A DNA stretch of 64,000 nt from Streptomyces nojiriensis (GCF_017639205.1 NZ_CP071139.1:1178001-1242000), one strand, 5' to 3'. Counted from the first letter of the stretch, positions 1-8,172 are shown. The notes: generated by a model not told the origin, from the letters alone. Translations and numbers: made by a program.

Positions 1-205
1 CGGCGTCGACGGCGCTGCGGGCGGCGCCCTCGCGCTCCCGCTCCAGCAGCCAGCCGCGCTCCTCGAGCGCCTGGCGGTGGCCGCGCCGGGCGCGCAGCAG
101 GGCCACGCCGAGCGCGCCGGCCACGGCCGCCGACACGCAGGCCGCGACCGCGGCGATGACCGTCCCCACCTCGAACTCCCCCACCCCGTAAGCCTTGGAC
201 GCCAT
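1..205 (-). CDS. N-terminus of a probable membrane sensor histidine kinase (partial)
   Basis: Only the first ~68 codons are present; the gene runs off the left edge. The product begins MASKAYGVGEFEVGT, has one hydrophobic helix at about residues 12-35, then a charged stretch rich in Arg and Glu (ALEERGWLLERERE) that could be the start of a signalling helix or coiled coil. This layout, next to a divergent ABC-transporter operon, is common for actinobacterial sensor kinases, but no kinase motif is inside the window, so the call is inference. The start is the ATG at 205, though an in-frame GTG seven codons later is also possible; neither has a strong ribosome binding site. Confidence 0.4.
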   Translation of the reverse strand, partial: MASKAYGVGEFEVGTVIAAVAACVSAAVAGALGVALLRARRGHRQALEERGWLLEREREGAARSAVDA

Positions 206-292
206 TGTGCCGGACGGCCCGCGTACATCCCCAGGATGACCTGCTCGTACGGTTACATCCGGGGGCCGACGCCGGGCCCGCGGGCTCCGCCT

Positions 293-298
293 TAGGTT
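293..298 (+). promoter_or_regulatory. Candidate -10 element of a leaderless promoter
   Basis: The hexamer TAGGTT ends 6 nt before the ATG of the ABC ATPase gene. That spacing would place the transcription start at or next to the start codon, as in the leaderless mRNAs common in Streptomyces. No convincing -35 is visible. No ribosome binding site precedes the ATG, which fits leaderless initiation. Confidence 0.35.
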
Positions 299-304
299 CT
301 GGCC

Positions 305-1015
305 ATGACAACTGATCACGACACTGCGCGGCAGGTCGTCGTACGGCTGGACGGTGTGCACAAGGAGTACGGCGACGCCAAGGCCCTGGACGGCCTGTCG
401 CTGGAGATCCGGGCCGGGGACGCGGTGGCCGTGATGGGCCCGTCCGGCTGCGGCAAGTCCACGCTGCTCAACATGGTGGCCGGGCTCGACCGGCCGACCT
501 CGGGCACCGTCGAGGTGCAGGGCCAGGACCTCGGCGGGCTGAACGAGACCGGGCTGGCGCTCTTCCGGCGCCGGCACATCGGCATGATCTTCCAGTTCTT
601 CAACCTGATCGACGACCTGCCGGTCCTGGACAACGTGGCGCTGGCCGCCCAGCTGACGGGCACCCCGGCCCGGCAGGCGCGCCGCCGGGCCCTGGAGCTC
701 CTCGACGAGCTCGGTGTGGCGGACCGCCGCAACAACTATCCGGCGACGCTCAGCGGCGGCGAGCGCCAACGGGTGGCCGTGGCCCGCGCCCTGATGAACC
801 GTCCGGCGCTGCTGCTCGCGGACGAACCGACCGGCGCCCTCGACAGCCGTTCGGGCGAGCAGGTGATGGACCTGCTGATCGACCTCAACCAGATCGGCCA
901 GACCCTGCTGATCGTCACGCACGACCCGCAGTTGGCCACCCGGTGCGCGAGCCGTCTGGTCGAGGTCGCCGACGGCCGGGTCGCCCGGCAGAGCGCGCTG
1001 GAGGCGAGCGCGTGA
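305..1015 (+). CDS. ABC transporter ATP-binding protein, LolD/MacB type
   Basis: This 236-residue ATPase powers the membrane permease encoded directly downstream. Visible motifs are Walker A GPSGCGKST (residues 45-53), a Q-loop glutamine near 97, the ABC signature LSGGERQR (149-156), Walker B LLLADEPTGALD (169-180) and a switch histidine in the VTHD segment. The DEPTGALD stretch is characteristic of the LolD/MacB/FtsE group, which works with FtsX-type permeases rather than classic exporters. The gene overlaps the permease start by 4 nt (GTGA), so the two are translationally coupled. Substrate is unknown; antimicrobial-peptide resistance and lipoprotein or lipid handling are common roles in this group. 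The divergent gene at the left edge may encode its sensor. Confidence 0.93.
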   Translation: MTTDHDTARQVVVRLDGVHKEYGDAKALDGLSLEIRAGDAVAVMGPSGCGKSTLLNMVAGLDRPTSGTVEVQGQDLGGLNETGLALFRRRHIGMIFQFFNLIDDLPVLDNVALAAQLTGTPARQARRRALELLDELGVADRRNNYPATLSGGERQRVAVARALMNRPALLLADEPTGALDSRSGEQVMDLLIDLNQIGQTLLIVTHDPQLATRCASRLVEVADGRVARQSALEASA

Positions 1016-3321
1016 GCGCCGTGTGGCGGGCCTCGCGCGCGGCGGTGCGGCGCCGCCGGCTCCAGACGTTCGTCATCGGACTCGTCGTGCTCTGCTCGAC
1101 CACGACCGTCCTGCTCGCGCTGGCGCTGCTCGACGCCGCCTCCAGCCCCTTCGACAGGGCGTACGCCGCCCAGCGCGGCCCGCACACCGTGGCGACCTTC
1201 GACACGGCGAAGGCGTCGCCGGAGCAGCTCGCGCGGACCGCCCGCCGGCCCGGGGTGGAGGCCGCGGCCGGGCCGTTCGAGCAGCGTGTCCTGGACGTTC
1301 CCGCAGGCTGGCTGTGGATGGCGGGCGGCTCGCTCACGGTGGTGGGCCGGGCCGACCCGGGGGGCCCGGTGGACCGGATCGAGCTCCTGGAGGGCCACTG
1401 GGCGACGGCGCCCGGCGAGATCGTCGTCGGCTGGAACTCGGGCGGCTCCCCCGAACCCCGGGTGCTGGGAACCAGGCTGGAAGTCCCCGGATCCGCCCCG
1501 CTGACCGTCGTCGGGGTCGCGGCCGGGGTGAGCAGGTCGGCGGGCGCCTGGGTCTCGCCCGAGCAGATGACCGCGCTGCGTCCGTCCGCCGCGCAGATGC
1601 TCTACCGCTTCACGCACTCCTCGACGGACGCCGAGCTGGCCGCCGCGCTGGCCGGGGCCACCGCCGAACTGCCCGAGGGGGCGGTGACCGGCACGCAGAC
1701 CCATCTCGCCCTGCAGCAGGCCTTCTCGTCGCTGGCCGACGCCTACCTCCCCTTCATAACGCTGTTCGGTGTGCTCGGCCTCCTGGTGTCCGCCCTGATC
1801 GTCGGGAACGTCGTCAGCGGGGCGGTGGTGTCCGGGTACCGGCACATCGGTGTGCTCAAGGCACTGGGCTTCACCCCGAACCAGGTCGTCACCGTGTACC
1901 TGACGATGACGGCCGTGCCCGCGGTCGCCGGCGCCGTCCTCGGCACCCTGCTCGGCAACGCACTGGCCGTGCCCGTCCTCAGGGTCGCGTTCTCGGGTAT
2001 CGAGACGGGCCGGGCCGCCGTCGGCGAGGTCGGTGCGTGGGTGTCCGTCGTCTGCCTGCTGGGGATGCCCGCCCTCGTCCTGCTCACCGCCCTGATTCCC
2101 GCGCTGCGGGCGCACCGGCTCCCGGCGGCCCGGGCGATCAGCGCGGGCGGCGCCCAGCGGACCGGGCGCGGACTGCGCGTGCAGCGCCTGCTCGGCGGCA
2201 CCCGGCTGCCGCGCGCGGTCAGCATGGGCCTGGGCCAGCCGTTCGCCCGGCCCGGCCGCACCCTCATGACGATGGCGGCCATCGTCCTCGGAGTCACCAC
2301 GGTGACCCTGGCGACCGGGCTGACCAGCACCATGCTCGCGTTCGGCGAGGCCGGCCGGGGCGGCGGCGGTGCCCGGATCCATGTGGAGGCGGGCGGCCCG
2401 CTCAACGACCGGCCCGCTCCCGCGCTCGGTGACGGCCCGACCGAGGAACGGCTGAGGTCCCTGCCCGGTGCGACCGGGGTACGGGCCCGCGGGCTGGCCC
2501 AGGTGAGCCTGGTCGGGCAGGTCCGGCCCGTCTTCGCCAACTTCTACCGCGGGGACGACCCCGCGGCCGCGGGCCGGATCGCCCGGGGCCGGGAGGTGCG
2601 GGCGGCCGGCGAGATCACGGCCGGGCCCGCCTTCCTGACGCAGAACGGGCTGAAGGTCGGCGACCGGGTCACCCTGGAGCTGAACGGCAGGCAGGTGGCG
2701 GCGACCGTCGTGGGTGAGCTCGTGGAGGGCAACGCGCGGGCCCTGGACGCCGGCTGGCAGACCTTCCGCCAGCTGTCACCACAGGCCGGCGCCACCGAGT
2801 ACGAGGTGCGCCTCGCGGCCGGGGCCGACGTGTCGGCGTACGTGGCGGCGGCCGAGGCGATCGATCCCGGCCTGCGCGTGTCGGTGCTGGACAGCGCGAA
2901 CGCCGGCACCGTCACCGTCGTCGCCTTCTCGTCGGTGTTCACCGTCCTGCTGAGCATCGTGGCGGCGCTCGGCGTCTTCAACACGGTCCTCCTGAGCGTC
3001 CGGGAGCGCCGCCGGGACCTCGGCATGCTCAAGTCGATCGGGATGACCCCGCGGCAGGTCGTGGCGATGACCGTGACCTCGGTGGCGGGTGTGGGCGCGG
3101 TCGGCGGGCTGCTCGGCGTCCCGCTCGGGCTGGTCGCGCACCGGCTGATCGTGGACAACGTCGGGGTGGTCACCTTCCCGGAGTCGATGAAGGACGTCTG
3201 GGACGGCCCGCTCTTGGCCGGTCTGCTGTCGGCGGGGGTCGCGATCGCGGTGCTCGGCGCGCTGGTACCGGCCAGGGCGGCGGCCCGCATGACGATCGCG
3301 TCGGCCCTGCACACCGAATAG
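1012..3321 (+). CDS. FtsX/MacB-type ABC transporter permease
   Basis: A 769-residue membrane protein partnering the ATPase just upstream. It has a transmembrane segment near residues 20-40, a long extracellular region, and a first FtsX-type core at about 250-375 containing YRHIGVLKALGFTPNQV. A second N-terminal anchor follows near 415-435, another extracellular domain, and a second FtsX core at about 640-760 containing RRRDLGMLKSIGMTPRQV. Two FtsX domains in one chain are usual for actinobacterial members, which work as a single-permease system. The GTG at 1012 is chosen because it overlaps the upstream stop (GTGA); the open frame extends further upstream but only into the ATPase gene. Confidence 0.92.
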   Translation: MSAVWRASRAAVRRRRLQTFVIGLVVLCSTTTVLLALALLDAASSPFDRAYAAQRGPHTVATFDTAKASPEQLARTARRPGVEAAAGPFEQRVLDVPAGWLWMAGGSLTVVGRADPGGPVDRIELLEGHWATAPGEIVVGWNSGGSPEPRVLGTRLEVPGSAPLTVVGVAAGVSRSAGAWVSPEQMTALRPSAAQMLYRFTHSSTDAELAAALAGATAELPEGAVTGTQTHLALQQAFSSLADAYLPFITLFGVLGLLVSALIVGNVVSGAVVSGYRHIGVLKALGFTPNQVVTVYLTMTAVPAVAGAVLGTLLGNALAVPVLRVAFSGIETGRAAVGEVGAWVSVVCLLGMPALVLLTALIPALRAHRLPAARAISAGGAQRTGRGLRVQRLLGGTRLPRAVSMGLGQPFARPGRTLMTMAAIVLGVTTVTLATGLTSTMLAFGEAGRGGGGARIHVEAGGPLNDRPAPALGDGPTEERLRSLPGATGVRARGLAQVSLVGQVRPVFANFYRGDDPAAAGRIARGREVRAAGEITAGPAFLTQNGLKVGDRVTLELNGRQVAATVVGELVEGNARALDAGWQTFRQLSPQAGATEYEVRLAAGADVSAYVAAAEAIDPGLRVSVLDSANAGTVTVVAFSSVFTVLLSIVAALGVFNTVLLSVRERRRDLGMLKSIGMTPRQVVAMTVTSVAGVGAVGGLLGVPLGLVAHRLIVDNVGVVTFPESMKDVWDGPLLAGLLSAGVAIAVLGALVPARAAARMTIASALHTE

Positions 3322-3353
3322 GGCCGCGCTCCGGGGTGCCGCCGACGACCCGT

Positions 3354-3395
3354 CCCGGCCCGTCCCGGGTGAATTCGTCACCTCCCCGGGCCGGG
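3354..3395. terminator. Possible stem-loop after the ABC operon
   Basis: CCCGGCCCG at 3354-3362 pairs with CGGGCCGGG at 3387-3395 across a 24-nt loop. It lies between the permease stop and the next gene and could act as a weak terminator. There is no T-run, which is usual in Streptomyces. Confidence 0.3.
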
Positions 3396-3441
3396 GGTCG
3401 TTAGGGCCTGGGGGTTGACTCGGGGGCGAAGGGATGACGGA

Positions 3442-4920
3442 ATGCGGCAGTTTCCTCTGGAGATGCACCACATGGCACCCGGCCGGGTGGTCGAGTGGCG
3501 GCTCAGGTCCTCGGCGGCGGAGGCCGCCGACACGGGTGACCCGGTGGGCAGGAAGGCGTCCTTCAACCAGGACAAGCACTTCACCGTCGCCGAGGAGAGC
3601 AGGGCCGCCGACGACCCGGTCGCGTCCTGGGTCGCGGTGACCTTCGAAGTGACCGGGCTGCTCGACGAGCAGGCCCTGGCGCAGTCCCTGCTCTCCTTCG
3701 TGCAGCGGCACGAGGTCCTGCGGTGTGCGTTCCGCCGACTGGCGGGCGAGGTGGCCTGCGAGCCGTACGACCCCGCCGGACTGACCCTCGAACCCCGGCA
3801 GGTGGGCACGTTCGAGACCTCCGGCCTGCTGCGCGAATTCCTCGTCGAGCGGTTCAAGCGGAGCATCGACACCCTCTCCTGGCCGCTGTTCATCATGGGT
3901 GCGGTGGAGCGCGAGGACTCCGCGACGGTCTACCTCGCCTTCGACCACATCGTCTGCGACGGCATGTCGATGCCGATCGTGGCCCGCGAGGTGTCCACCC
4001 GCTACGAGGCCCTGTGCCGCGGCGAGGGCGTCGAACTGCCGCCCGCCCCCAGCTACCTCGACTTCGCGGAGGAGCAGCGCCGCCGCTACCTGTCCATCGA
4101 CCCGAGCGACGAACGCCTGGGCTACTGGAAGGCGTTCATGGGGCAGGCCGGCGAGTTCTTCCCGCGCTTCCCCCTCGACCTCGGCGTCGAGGAGGGCCAG
4201 ATGTACCCGATCGTCAACGAGGCCTCCACCCTCCTGGACGCCGCCGAGGCCGAGGTGTTCGAGAAGACCTGCCTGGCGGCCGACGGCAAGCCGTTCATGG
4301 GGGTGCTCGCCTCGGTCGCCGTCTGCCTGCGCGAGGCCGGCGGCCCGGGCGTCTACCGCGGCCTCATGCCGGTCAGTGAGCGCGGCCGGGACACCTGGGC
4401 GCATTCGGTGGGCTGGTTCGTCAACACCCTGCCCATCGAGTTCGATGCCTCGCCCGGCCGGGACTTCGCCCAGGTCATGGCCTCCGTCCGGGCGGGCTTC
4501 AGCGAGATGATGAGCCATCTCGACGTGCCGTTCGTCCGGGCGTGGCAGTTGCTGGCGCCCGAGGAGTTCGCCGCCCGCTCCTGGCCGTACCCGGTGAATT
4601 TCTTCTCGTACATCGACATGCGCAAGTGCCCGGGGGCCGAGCGCCACGACGAGTGGCGTCCCACCACCCACGTGTGGTCGGCGCGTGCCAACGGGGCCTG
4701 TTCGTGGTTCCAGCGGGACAGGGACGGGATGCACATGAACTCGATCTACGTCGACACCCCGGCGGCCCGCCGGACCATGGGCGACTTCCAGGAGGCGCTG
4801 CGCCTCACCGTCCAGGAGATCGCCCGGTCCGGCGGGTTCCGCCGGCCCATCGCGCTGACCACGCCGCGGCGGCCCCTGCAAACCCCGCTGGACGTGGCCG
4901 CGTTCGCCCGCCGCGGCTGA
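3442..4920 (+). CDS. Stand-alone condensation-domain protein (NRPS C-domain/PapA-like acyltransferase)
   Basis: The 492-residue product has the chloramphenicol-acetyltransferase-like fold of NRPS condensation domains and PapA acyltransferases. The active-site motif HHxxxDG appears as DHIVCDG at residues 168-174: the second, catalytic histidine (H169) and the Asp-Gly are kept, the first histidine is Asp. The later motif VGWFVNTLPI matches the conserved VGxFVNTLP of C domains. No adenylation domain, carrier protein or other NRPS gene is nearby, so it must act on a substrate or carrier made elsewhere, or on a free CoA ester. The ATG at 3442 follows AAGGG with 8-nt spacing; a TTG further upstream lacks such a site. 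Substrate unknown. Confidence 0.8.
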   Translation: MRQFPLEMHHMAPGRVVEWRLRSSAAEAADTGDPVGRKASFNQDKHFTVAEESRAADDPVASWVAVTFEVTGLLDEQALAQSLLSFVQRHEVLRCAFRRLAGEVACEPYDPAGLTLEPRQVGTFETSGLLREFLVERFKRSIDTLSWPLFIMGAVEREDSATVYLAFDHIVCDGMSMPIVAREVSTRYEALCRGEGVELPPAPSYLDFAEEQRRRYLSIDPSDERLGYWKAFMGQAGEFFPRFPLDLGVEEGQMYPIVNEASTLLDAAEAEVFEKTCLAADGKPFMGVLASVAVCLREAGGPGVYRGLMPVSERGRDTWAHSVGWFVNTLPIEFDASPGRDFAQVMASVRAGFSEMMSHLDVPFVRAWQLLAPEEFAARSWPYPVNFFSYIDMRKCPGAERHDEWRPTTHVWSARANGACSWFQRDRDGMHMNSIYVDTPAARRTMGDFQEALRLTVQEIARSGGFRRPIALTTPRRPLQTPLDVAAFARRG

Positions 4921-4935
4921 TCCGCCGCCCCGGCA

Positions 4936-5058
4936 TCAGACCGGCCGGGCCGCCGCCCGCAGACCGGCCGCCGAGGTGCGCCGCAACACGGCGATCCCCA
5001 CGGCGAAGGCCCAGCAGACGAGGAGGGCGGCGGTCAGCGGACGGGCGGCCGAGTCGGC
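4936..5058 (-). pseudogene. Possible C-terminal remnant of a membrane protein
   Basis: On the minus strand an open stretch of about 40 codons ends in TGA at 4936-4938 and is bounded upstream by TAA at 5059-5061. It encodes one hydrophobic helix (LTAALLVCWAFAVGIAVL) followed by a basic tail, as at the C-terminus of a permease. It has no start codon with a ribosome binding site, so it looks like the tail of a lost gene. The evidence is short and chance coding cannot be excluded. The rest of the interval between the condensation-domain gene and the sigma factor shows nothing else. Confidence 0.25.
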
Positions 5059-5115
5059 TTAAACCCACCGGGCGAGGGATGGGGGATCCGGGACGCCCCC
5101 GGACTGCCGCGGCGC

Positions 5116-6351
5116 TCAGAGGCGGGCCGCGCGGCCCAGCAGCAGGGTGCGTTCCTGCGCGTTGTGCGTGAGGGAGGCCGCCCGCTCGAACTCCGCGCGG
5201 GCCTCCCCGGTCCGGCCCAGCCGCTCCAGCAGGTCTCCCCGTACGCTCGGCAGCAAGTGGTAGGCGCGCAGGGCCGGTTCCCGGGCCAGGGCGTCGACCA
5301 GCGGCAGGGCCGCCTCCGGCCCCTCGGCCATCGAGACGGCCACCGCCCGGTTGAGCTCCACCACCGGGGACGGGACCAGCTGGACGAGCCGCCCGTACAG
5401 GGCGGCGATCCTCGGCCAGTCCGTGTCCTCGTAGCGGACCGCCGCCGCGTGGCAGCCGGCGATCGCGGCCTGGACGGAGTACGGGCCGTTCCCCGCGCGG
5501 CCCAGCGCCCGGGCGCCCCGGTGGATGAGCATGCGGTTCCATCGGGCCCGGTTCTGGTCGGCGAGCAGCACCGGTTCCCCGTCGGGGCCGGTGCGGGCGG
5601 CGATCCGGGAGGCCTGGAACTCCAGCAGCGCGGCCAGCCCGTGCGCCTCGGGCTCCTCGGGCATCAGGGCGGCCAGTACGCGGGCCAGGCGCAGGGCGTC
5701 CTCGCACAGGGCGGGGCGGACGAGGTCGTCCCCGGCGGTGGCCGCGTACCCCTCGTTGAAGACGAGGTAGATGACCTCCAGTACCGAGGAGAGCCGGGCT
5801 TCGCGCTCGGCGCCGTAGGGGACCTCGAAGGGCACCCCCGCCTTGGCCAGGGCCCGCTTCGCCCGGACGATGCGCTGGGCGACGGTGGCCTCGGAGGTGA
5901 GGAACGCGCGGGCGATCTCCTGGGTGGTCAGCCCGCCCATCAGGCGCAGGGTGAGCGCGATCCGGGCCTCGGTGGCGAGGACGGGGTGGCAGGAGGTGAA
6001 GATCAGGCGCAGCAGGTCGTCGTCGATGTCCTCGGGGTCGGCCGGCTCGTCGGGCGGCGGCACGTCCTCCAGGCTCCGGCCGACCTCCGCGAGCTTGCGC
6101 GCGTAGGTCTCCCTGCGGCGGACGAGGTCGATCGCGCGGTGTTTGGCGGTGGTCATGAGCCAGGCGCCCGGGCGGTCCGGGACGCCCGCCTGCGGCCACT
6201 GCTCCAGCGCCGCGACGAGGGCGTCCTGGGCGATCTCCTCGGCGATGCCGACGTCCCGCACGACGCGGGCGACACCGGCGATGATCCTCGCGGATTCGAT
6301 CCTGAACACCGCTTCGACCGCCTGGGCCGCACTCACTGCCGTCACGGCCAC
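5116..6351 (-). CDS. ECF sigma factor of the ECF42 type with C-terminal DUF6596/TPR-like region
   Basis: A 411-residue sigma factor, about twice the usual ECF length. Region sigma-2 covers about residues 15-80 (AEEIAQDALVAALEQW, RPGAWLMTTAKHRAIDLVRR). Sigma-4 with its helix-turn-helix lies at about 120-170 (LTTQEIARAFLTSEATVAQRI). From about 180 to the end is the alpha-helical extension typical of ECF42, ending in TPR-like helices. ECF42 members are known to be paired with DGPF/YCII-domain proteins rather than anti-sigma factors, and such a gene lies directly upstream, 53 nt away, in the same operon. The start is uncertain: GTG at 6351 or a GTG two codons later; neither has a strong ribosome binding site. 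Confidence 0.88.
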   Translation of the reverse strand: MAVTAVSAAQAVEAVFRIESARIIAGVARVVRDVGIAEEIAQDALVAALEQWPQAGVPDRPGAWLMTTAKHRAIDLVRRRETYARKLAEVGRSLEDVPPPDEPADPEDIDDDLLRLIFTSCHPVLATEARIALTLRLMGGLTTQEIARAFLTSEATVAQRIVRAKRALAKAGVPFEVPYGAEREARLSSVLEVIYLVFNEGYAATAGDDLVRPALCEDALRLARVLAALMPEEPEAHGLAALLEFQASRIAARTGPDGEPVLLADQNRARWNRMLIHRGARALGRAGNGPYSVQAAIAGCHAAAVRYEDTDWPRIAALYGRLVQLVPSPVVELNRAVAVSMAEGPEAALPLVDALAREPALRAYHLLPSVRGDLLERLGRTGEARAEFERAASLTHNAQERTLLLGRAARL

Positions 6352-6404
6352 CCATCAGAGCAGCCGTGACGGGGCAGGGCAAACGCGGCGCGGGCGCGCC
6401 GGGA

Positions 6405-6761
6405 TCACATCTCCTGGATCTCCCGTACCTCGGCGCTCACCTTCCATTCCACCGGGTGGATCTCGAGGAACCGCCGGGTCCACTCGATGGCCTCGGCCTT
6501 GTCCTTGCACTGGGTGAGGGAGTAGCCGCCGACGACCTCCTTGGTCTCGGTGAAGGGGCCGTCGGTGTAGCTGATCTTCCCGCCGGACCAGCTGAGGCGG
6601 GTCCCCGCGGAGGTGGGGAGCAGCCCGGCGGTGTCGAGCATGACCCCGGCCTTGGTGATCTCCTCCAGCAGCGCGCCCATGCGCTGCTCGAACTCGGGCG
6701 GGAACTCGTCGCTGGGCAGGTCCTGCTCGTCGATGCGGATCATCGTCAGGAAGCGCGGCAT
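6405..6761 (-). CDS. DGPF/YCII-domain protein, partner of the ECF42 sigma factor
   Basis: A 118-residue protein with the YCII-related fold. The family's signature DGPF is at residues 67-70, followed by TETKEVVGGY. The N-terminus MPRFLTMIR is typical. It is the first gene of an operon with the ECF42 sigma factor; in known cases DGPF proteins are co-encoded with ECF42 factors and are thought to belong to the same regulon or signalling route, though their biochemical role is unclear. GAGGAG six nucleotides before the ATG supports the start at 6761. Most of this length matches the family norm, with no truncation. Confidence 0.9.
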   Translation of the reverse strand: MPRFLTMIRIDEQDLPSDEFPPEFEQRMGALLEEITKAGVMLDTAGLLPTSAGTRLSWSGGKISYTDGPFTETKEVVGGYSLTQCKDKAEAIEWTRRFLEIHPVEWKVSAEVREIQEM

Positions 6762-6969
6762 GGTGACTCCTCGGTCAGGAGGGCGGGGACTCTCCCCGCC
6801 TCTCACCCCTGCGTCGAACGGGAGACGCCCGGATCGACAGCCTCCGCGAAATTCTTCGGAGATTTTCCCGGGGCGGCCACCTCGGTCCCCCATCCGGCCG
6901 ACGCACCGGGGCGCCGGGCGGCCGGACGGGATTTCGCCGCCGGACCTCACGAAGCCCACCCACACCTCG

Positions 6970-6983
6970 CTACTCACGAGTAG
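6970..6983. promoter_or_regulatory. Palindrome overlapping a candidate -10 upstream of the DoxX-like gene
   Basis: CTACTC and GAGTAG form a perfect 6-bp inverted repeat separated by AC. Its right arm overlaps TAGGAT (6981-6986), a good Streptomyces -10 hexamer 33 nt before the ATG at 7020. An operator covering the -10 would repress the downstream gene. No regulator gene is adjacent, so the cognate factor is unknown. Confidence 0.4.
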
Positions 6984-7019
6984 GATCGCGGGCCCGGACA
7001 CCTTCGAGAGGATCCCCCG

Positions 7020-7385
7020 ATGCCCCGCGTCTCCTCCCCCCACCTGCTGGCCGGCCTCCTGGCCACGATGGCGGTCGCCCACGCGGCCGTGCCCGGGAAG
7101 TTCGACGCGACCATCCCCCGTTCGCTGCCGGGCAGCCCGCGGGCGTGGACGTACGGAAGCGGGGTGGCCGAACTGGCCCTCGCCGCCGGGGTCGCCCACC
7201 CGCGCACCCGCCGGGTGGCCGCGCTGGCCACGGCGGCGTTCTTCGTCGGCGTGTTCCCGGCGAACGTGAAGATGGCCGCCGACGCGCGCCGCGCCTCCCC
7301 CGCCGTCCGGGCGGTGACACTGGGCCGGCTGCCCCTGCAGGTGCCGCTGGTGCTCTGGGCCCGCAAGGTGAGCCGGGGCGCCTGA
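7020..7385 (+). CDS. DoxX-like small membrane protein
   Basis: A 121-residue protein with about four hydrophobic segments (LLAGLLATMAVAHAAV near the N-terminus, VAELALAAGVA, VAALATAAFFVGVFPANV, and a C-terminal LPLQVPLVLWA). The pattern, including the conserved-looking FPANVKMAAD segment, fits the DoxX/DoxX-like group of small membrane proteins, whose function is mostly undefined. GAGAGGA precedes the ATG at a good distance. It stands alone between divergent and convergent neighbours and may be controlled by the palindrome at 6970-6983. Confidence 0.7.
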   Translation: MPRVSSPHLLAGLLATMAVAHAAVPGKFDATIPRSLPGSPRAWTYGSGVAELALAAGVAHPRTRRVAALATAAFFVGVFPANVKMAADARRASPAVRAVTLGRLPLQVPLVLWARKVSRGA

Positions 7386-7408
7386 GGCCGCCGGGACGGA
7401 CCTTGCCG

Positions 7409-7678
7409 TCAGCGGCTGTCGCCCGTCCAGTCCCAGTGGCCCGGGTCCCCCGCGCGGCGGCGGTAGTGGGCGCGGCCGCCCGCTCCGTAGCGCCCTATCT
7501 CCGTGGGGAGCCTGGCCTCTTCGGCGAGCTGGGGCGCACTCCAGCCCGTGATGTCCAGGAGGAGCCCGTCGAGCGGCCCGCCGACCAGCTCGCCGTAGGT
7601 GTGTCCGGATCGCGGTCCGGGGTCGGTGTCCTCGTGGTCGGCGCCGTAGACCCGGCGCCGGAGCATCCTGTCGTCCAT
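7409..7678 (-). CDS. Small hypothetical protein
   Basis: An 89-residue polar protein starting MDDRMLRRRVYG. It has a recognisable segment GELVGGPLDGLLLDITGW and a C-terminal stretch GAGGRAHYRRRAGDP; I do not recognise a family, but codon use is coding-like and the short segment resembles proteins widely conserved in streptomycetes. There is no signal peptide or membrane helix. Upstream, TTGTCAGTG sits 22 nt before the ATG on the same strand, with GAAGCT 8 nt downstream of it (see findings). The ATG at 7678 has no clear ribosome binding site and may be leaderless. Confidence 0.55.
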   Translation of the reverse strand: MDDRMLRRRVYGADHEDTDPGPRSGHTYGELVGGPLDGLLLDITGWSAPQLAEEARLPTEIGRYGAGGRAHYRRRAGDPGHWDWTGDSR

Positions 7679-7796
7679 ACCGCTCAGCTTCACAGCCACC
7701 ACTGACAACGGCCCGGGCGGCCGCGGTCCGGTGCGGCGGCGATGATGGGGGCCGCCCTCCCGATCCGGGGAGGCGCACGAGAGAGGAGCGACACGC

Positions 7797-8135
7797 ATGG
7801 CACGTCGGGTGCACCAGCCACTGGAGGACCAGGAGTTCGACTTCATCCTCTCGATGACGACCGGGCCCGTTCTCGCGTACTTCTGCGGCTCCTGGCCCAA
7901 GGCCGTCGAGGCGTGCCGCGCGATGGACGCCGTCGTCGGGGACCTGGCCGAGGAGTACGGGACGCGGTTCACCGCCGTCCGCACCGACATGACCCGCTGC
8001 CCCGGGCCGACCAGGCGTTACGGGGTGGCGGGCGCGCCGACCGCCGTGCTCATCAAGGACGGCGAGGCGGTCGCGAGCCAGGCGGGGCCGATGACGCACG
8101 TGGAGTTCCGGGCGTTCCTGGACGCCCACCTCTGA
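7797..8135 (+). CDS. Thioredoxin-fold protein lacking the CxxC active site
   Basis: A 112-residue protein that reads as a thioredoxin fold: the VLAYFCGSW strand, then helix PKAVEACRAMDAVV, the second strand FTAVRTD, the cis-proline loop GAPTAVLIKDGE, and a final helix EFRAFLDAHL. In classical thioredoxins the tryptophan after the first strand is followed by CGPC; here it is followed by PKAVEAC, so the redox pair is gone and only single cysteines remain. It probably acts as a binding or chaperone-like protein rather than a disulfide reductase. GAGAGGAG precedes the ATG at 7797. It converges with the BtrH-like gene. Confidence 0.7.
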   Translation: MARRVHQPLEDQEFDFILSMTTGPVLAYFCGSWPKAVEACRAMDAVVGDLAEEYGTRFTAVRTDMTRCPGPTRRYGVAGAPTAVLIKDGEAVASQAGPMTHVEFRAFLDAHL

Positions 8136-8172
8136 GGGTTCCGGGGTTCTGGAGTTCCGCGGTTCCGAGGGC

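Noticed and set aside
2776-4881. 701-codon minus-strand frame
   Set aside because: Antisense to the permease and condensation-domain genes with no domain signal.
3442-4920. Start of an NRPS cluster
   Set aside because: No adenylation, carrier or thioesterase domain within the neighbourhood.
8136-8172. GGTTCCG-like short repeats as an operator or terminator
   Set aside because: A low-complexity direct repeat between convergent genes with no dyad symmetry.
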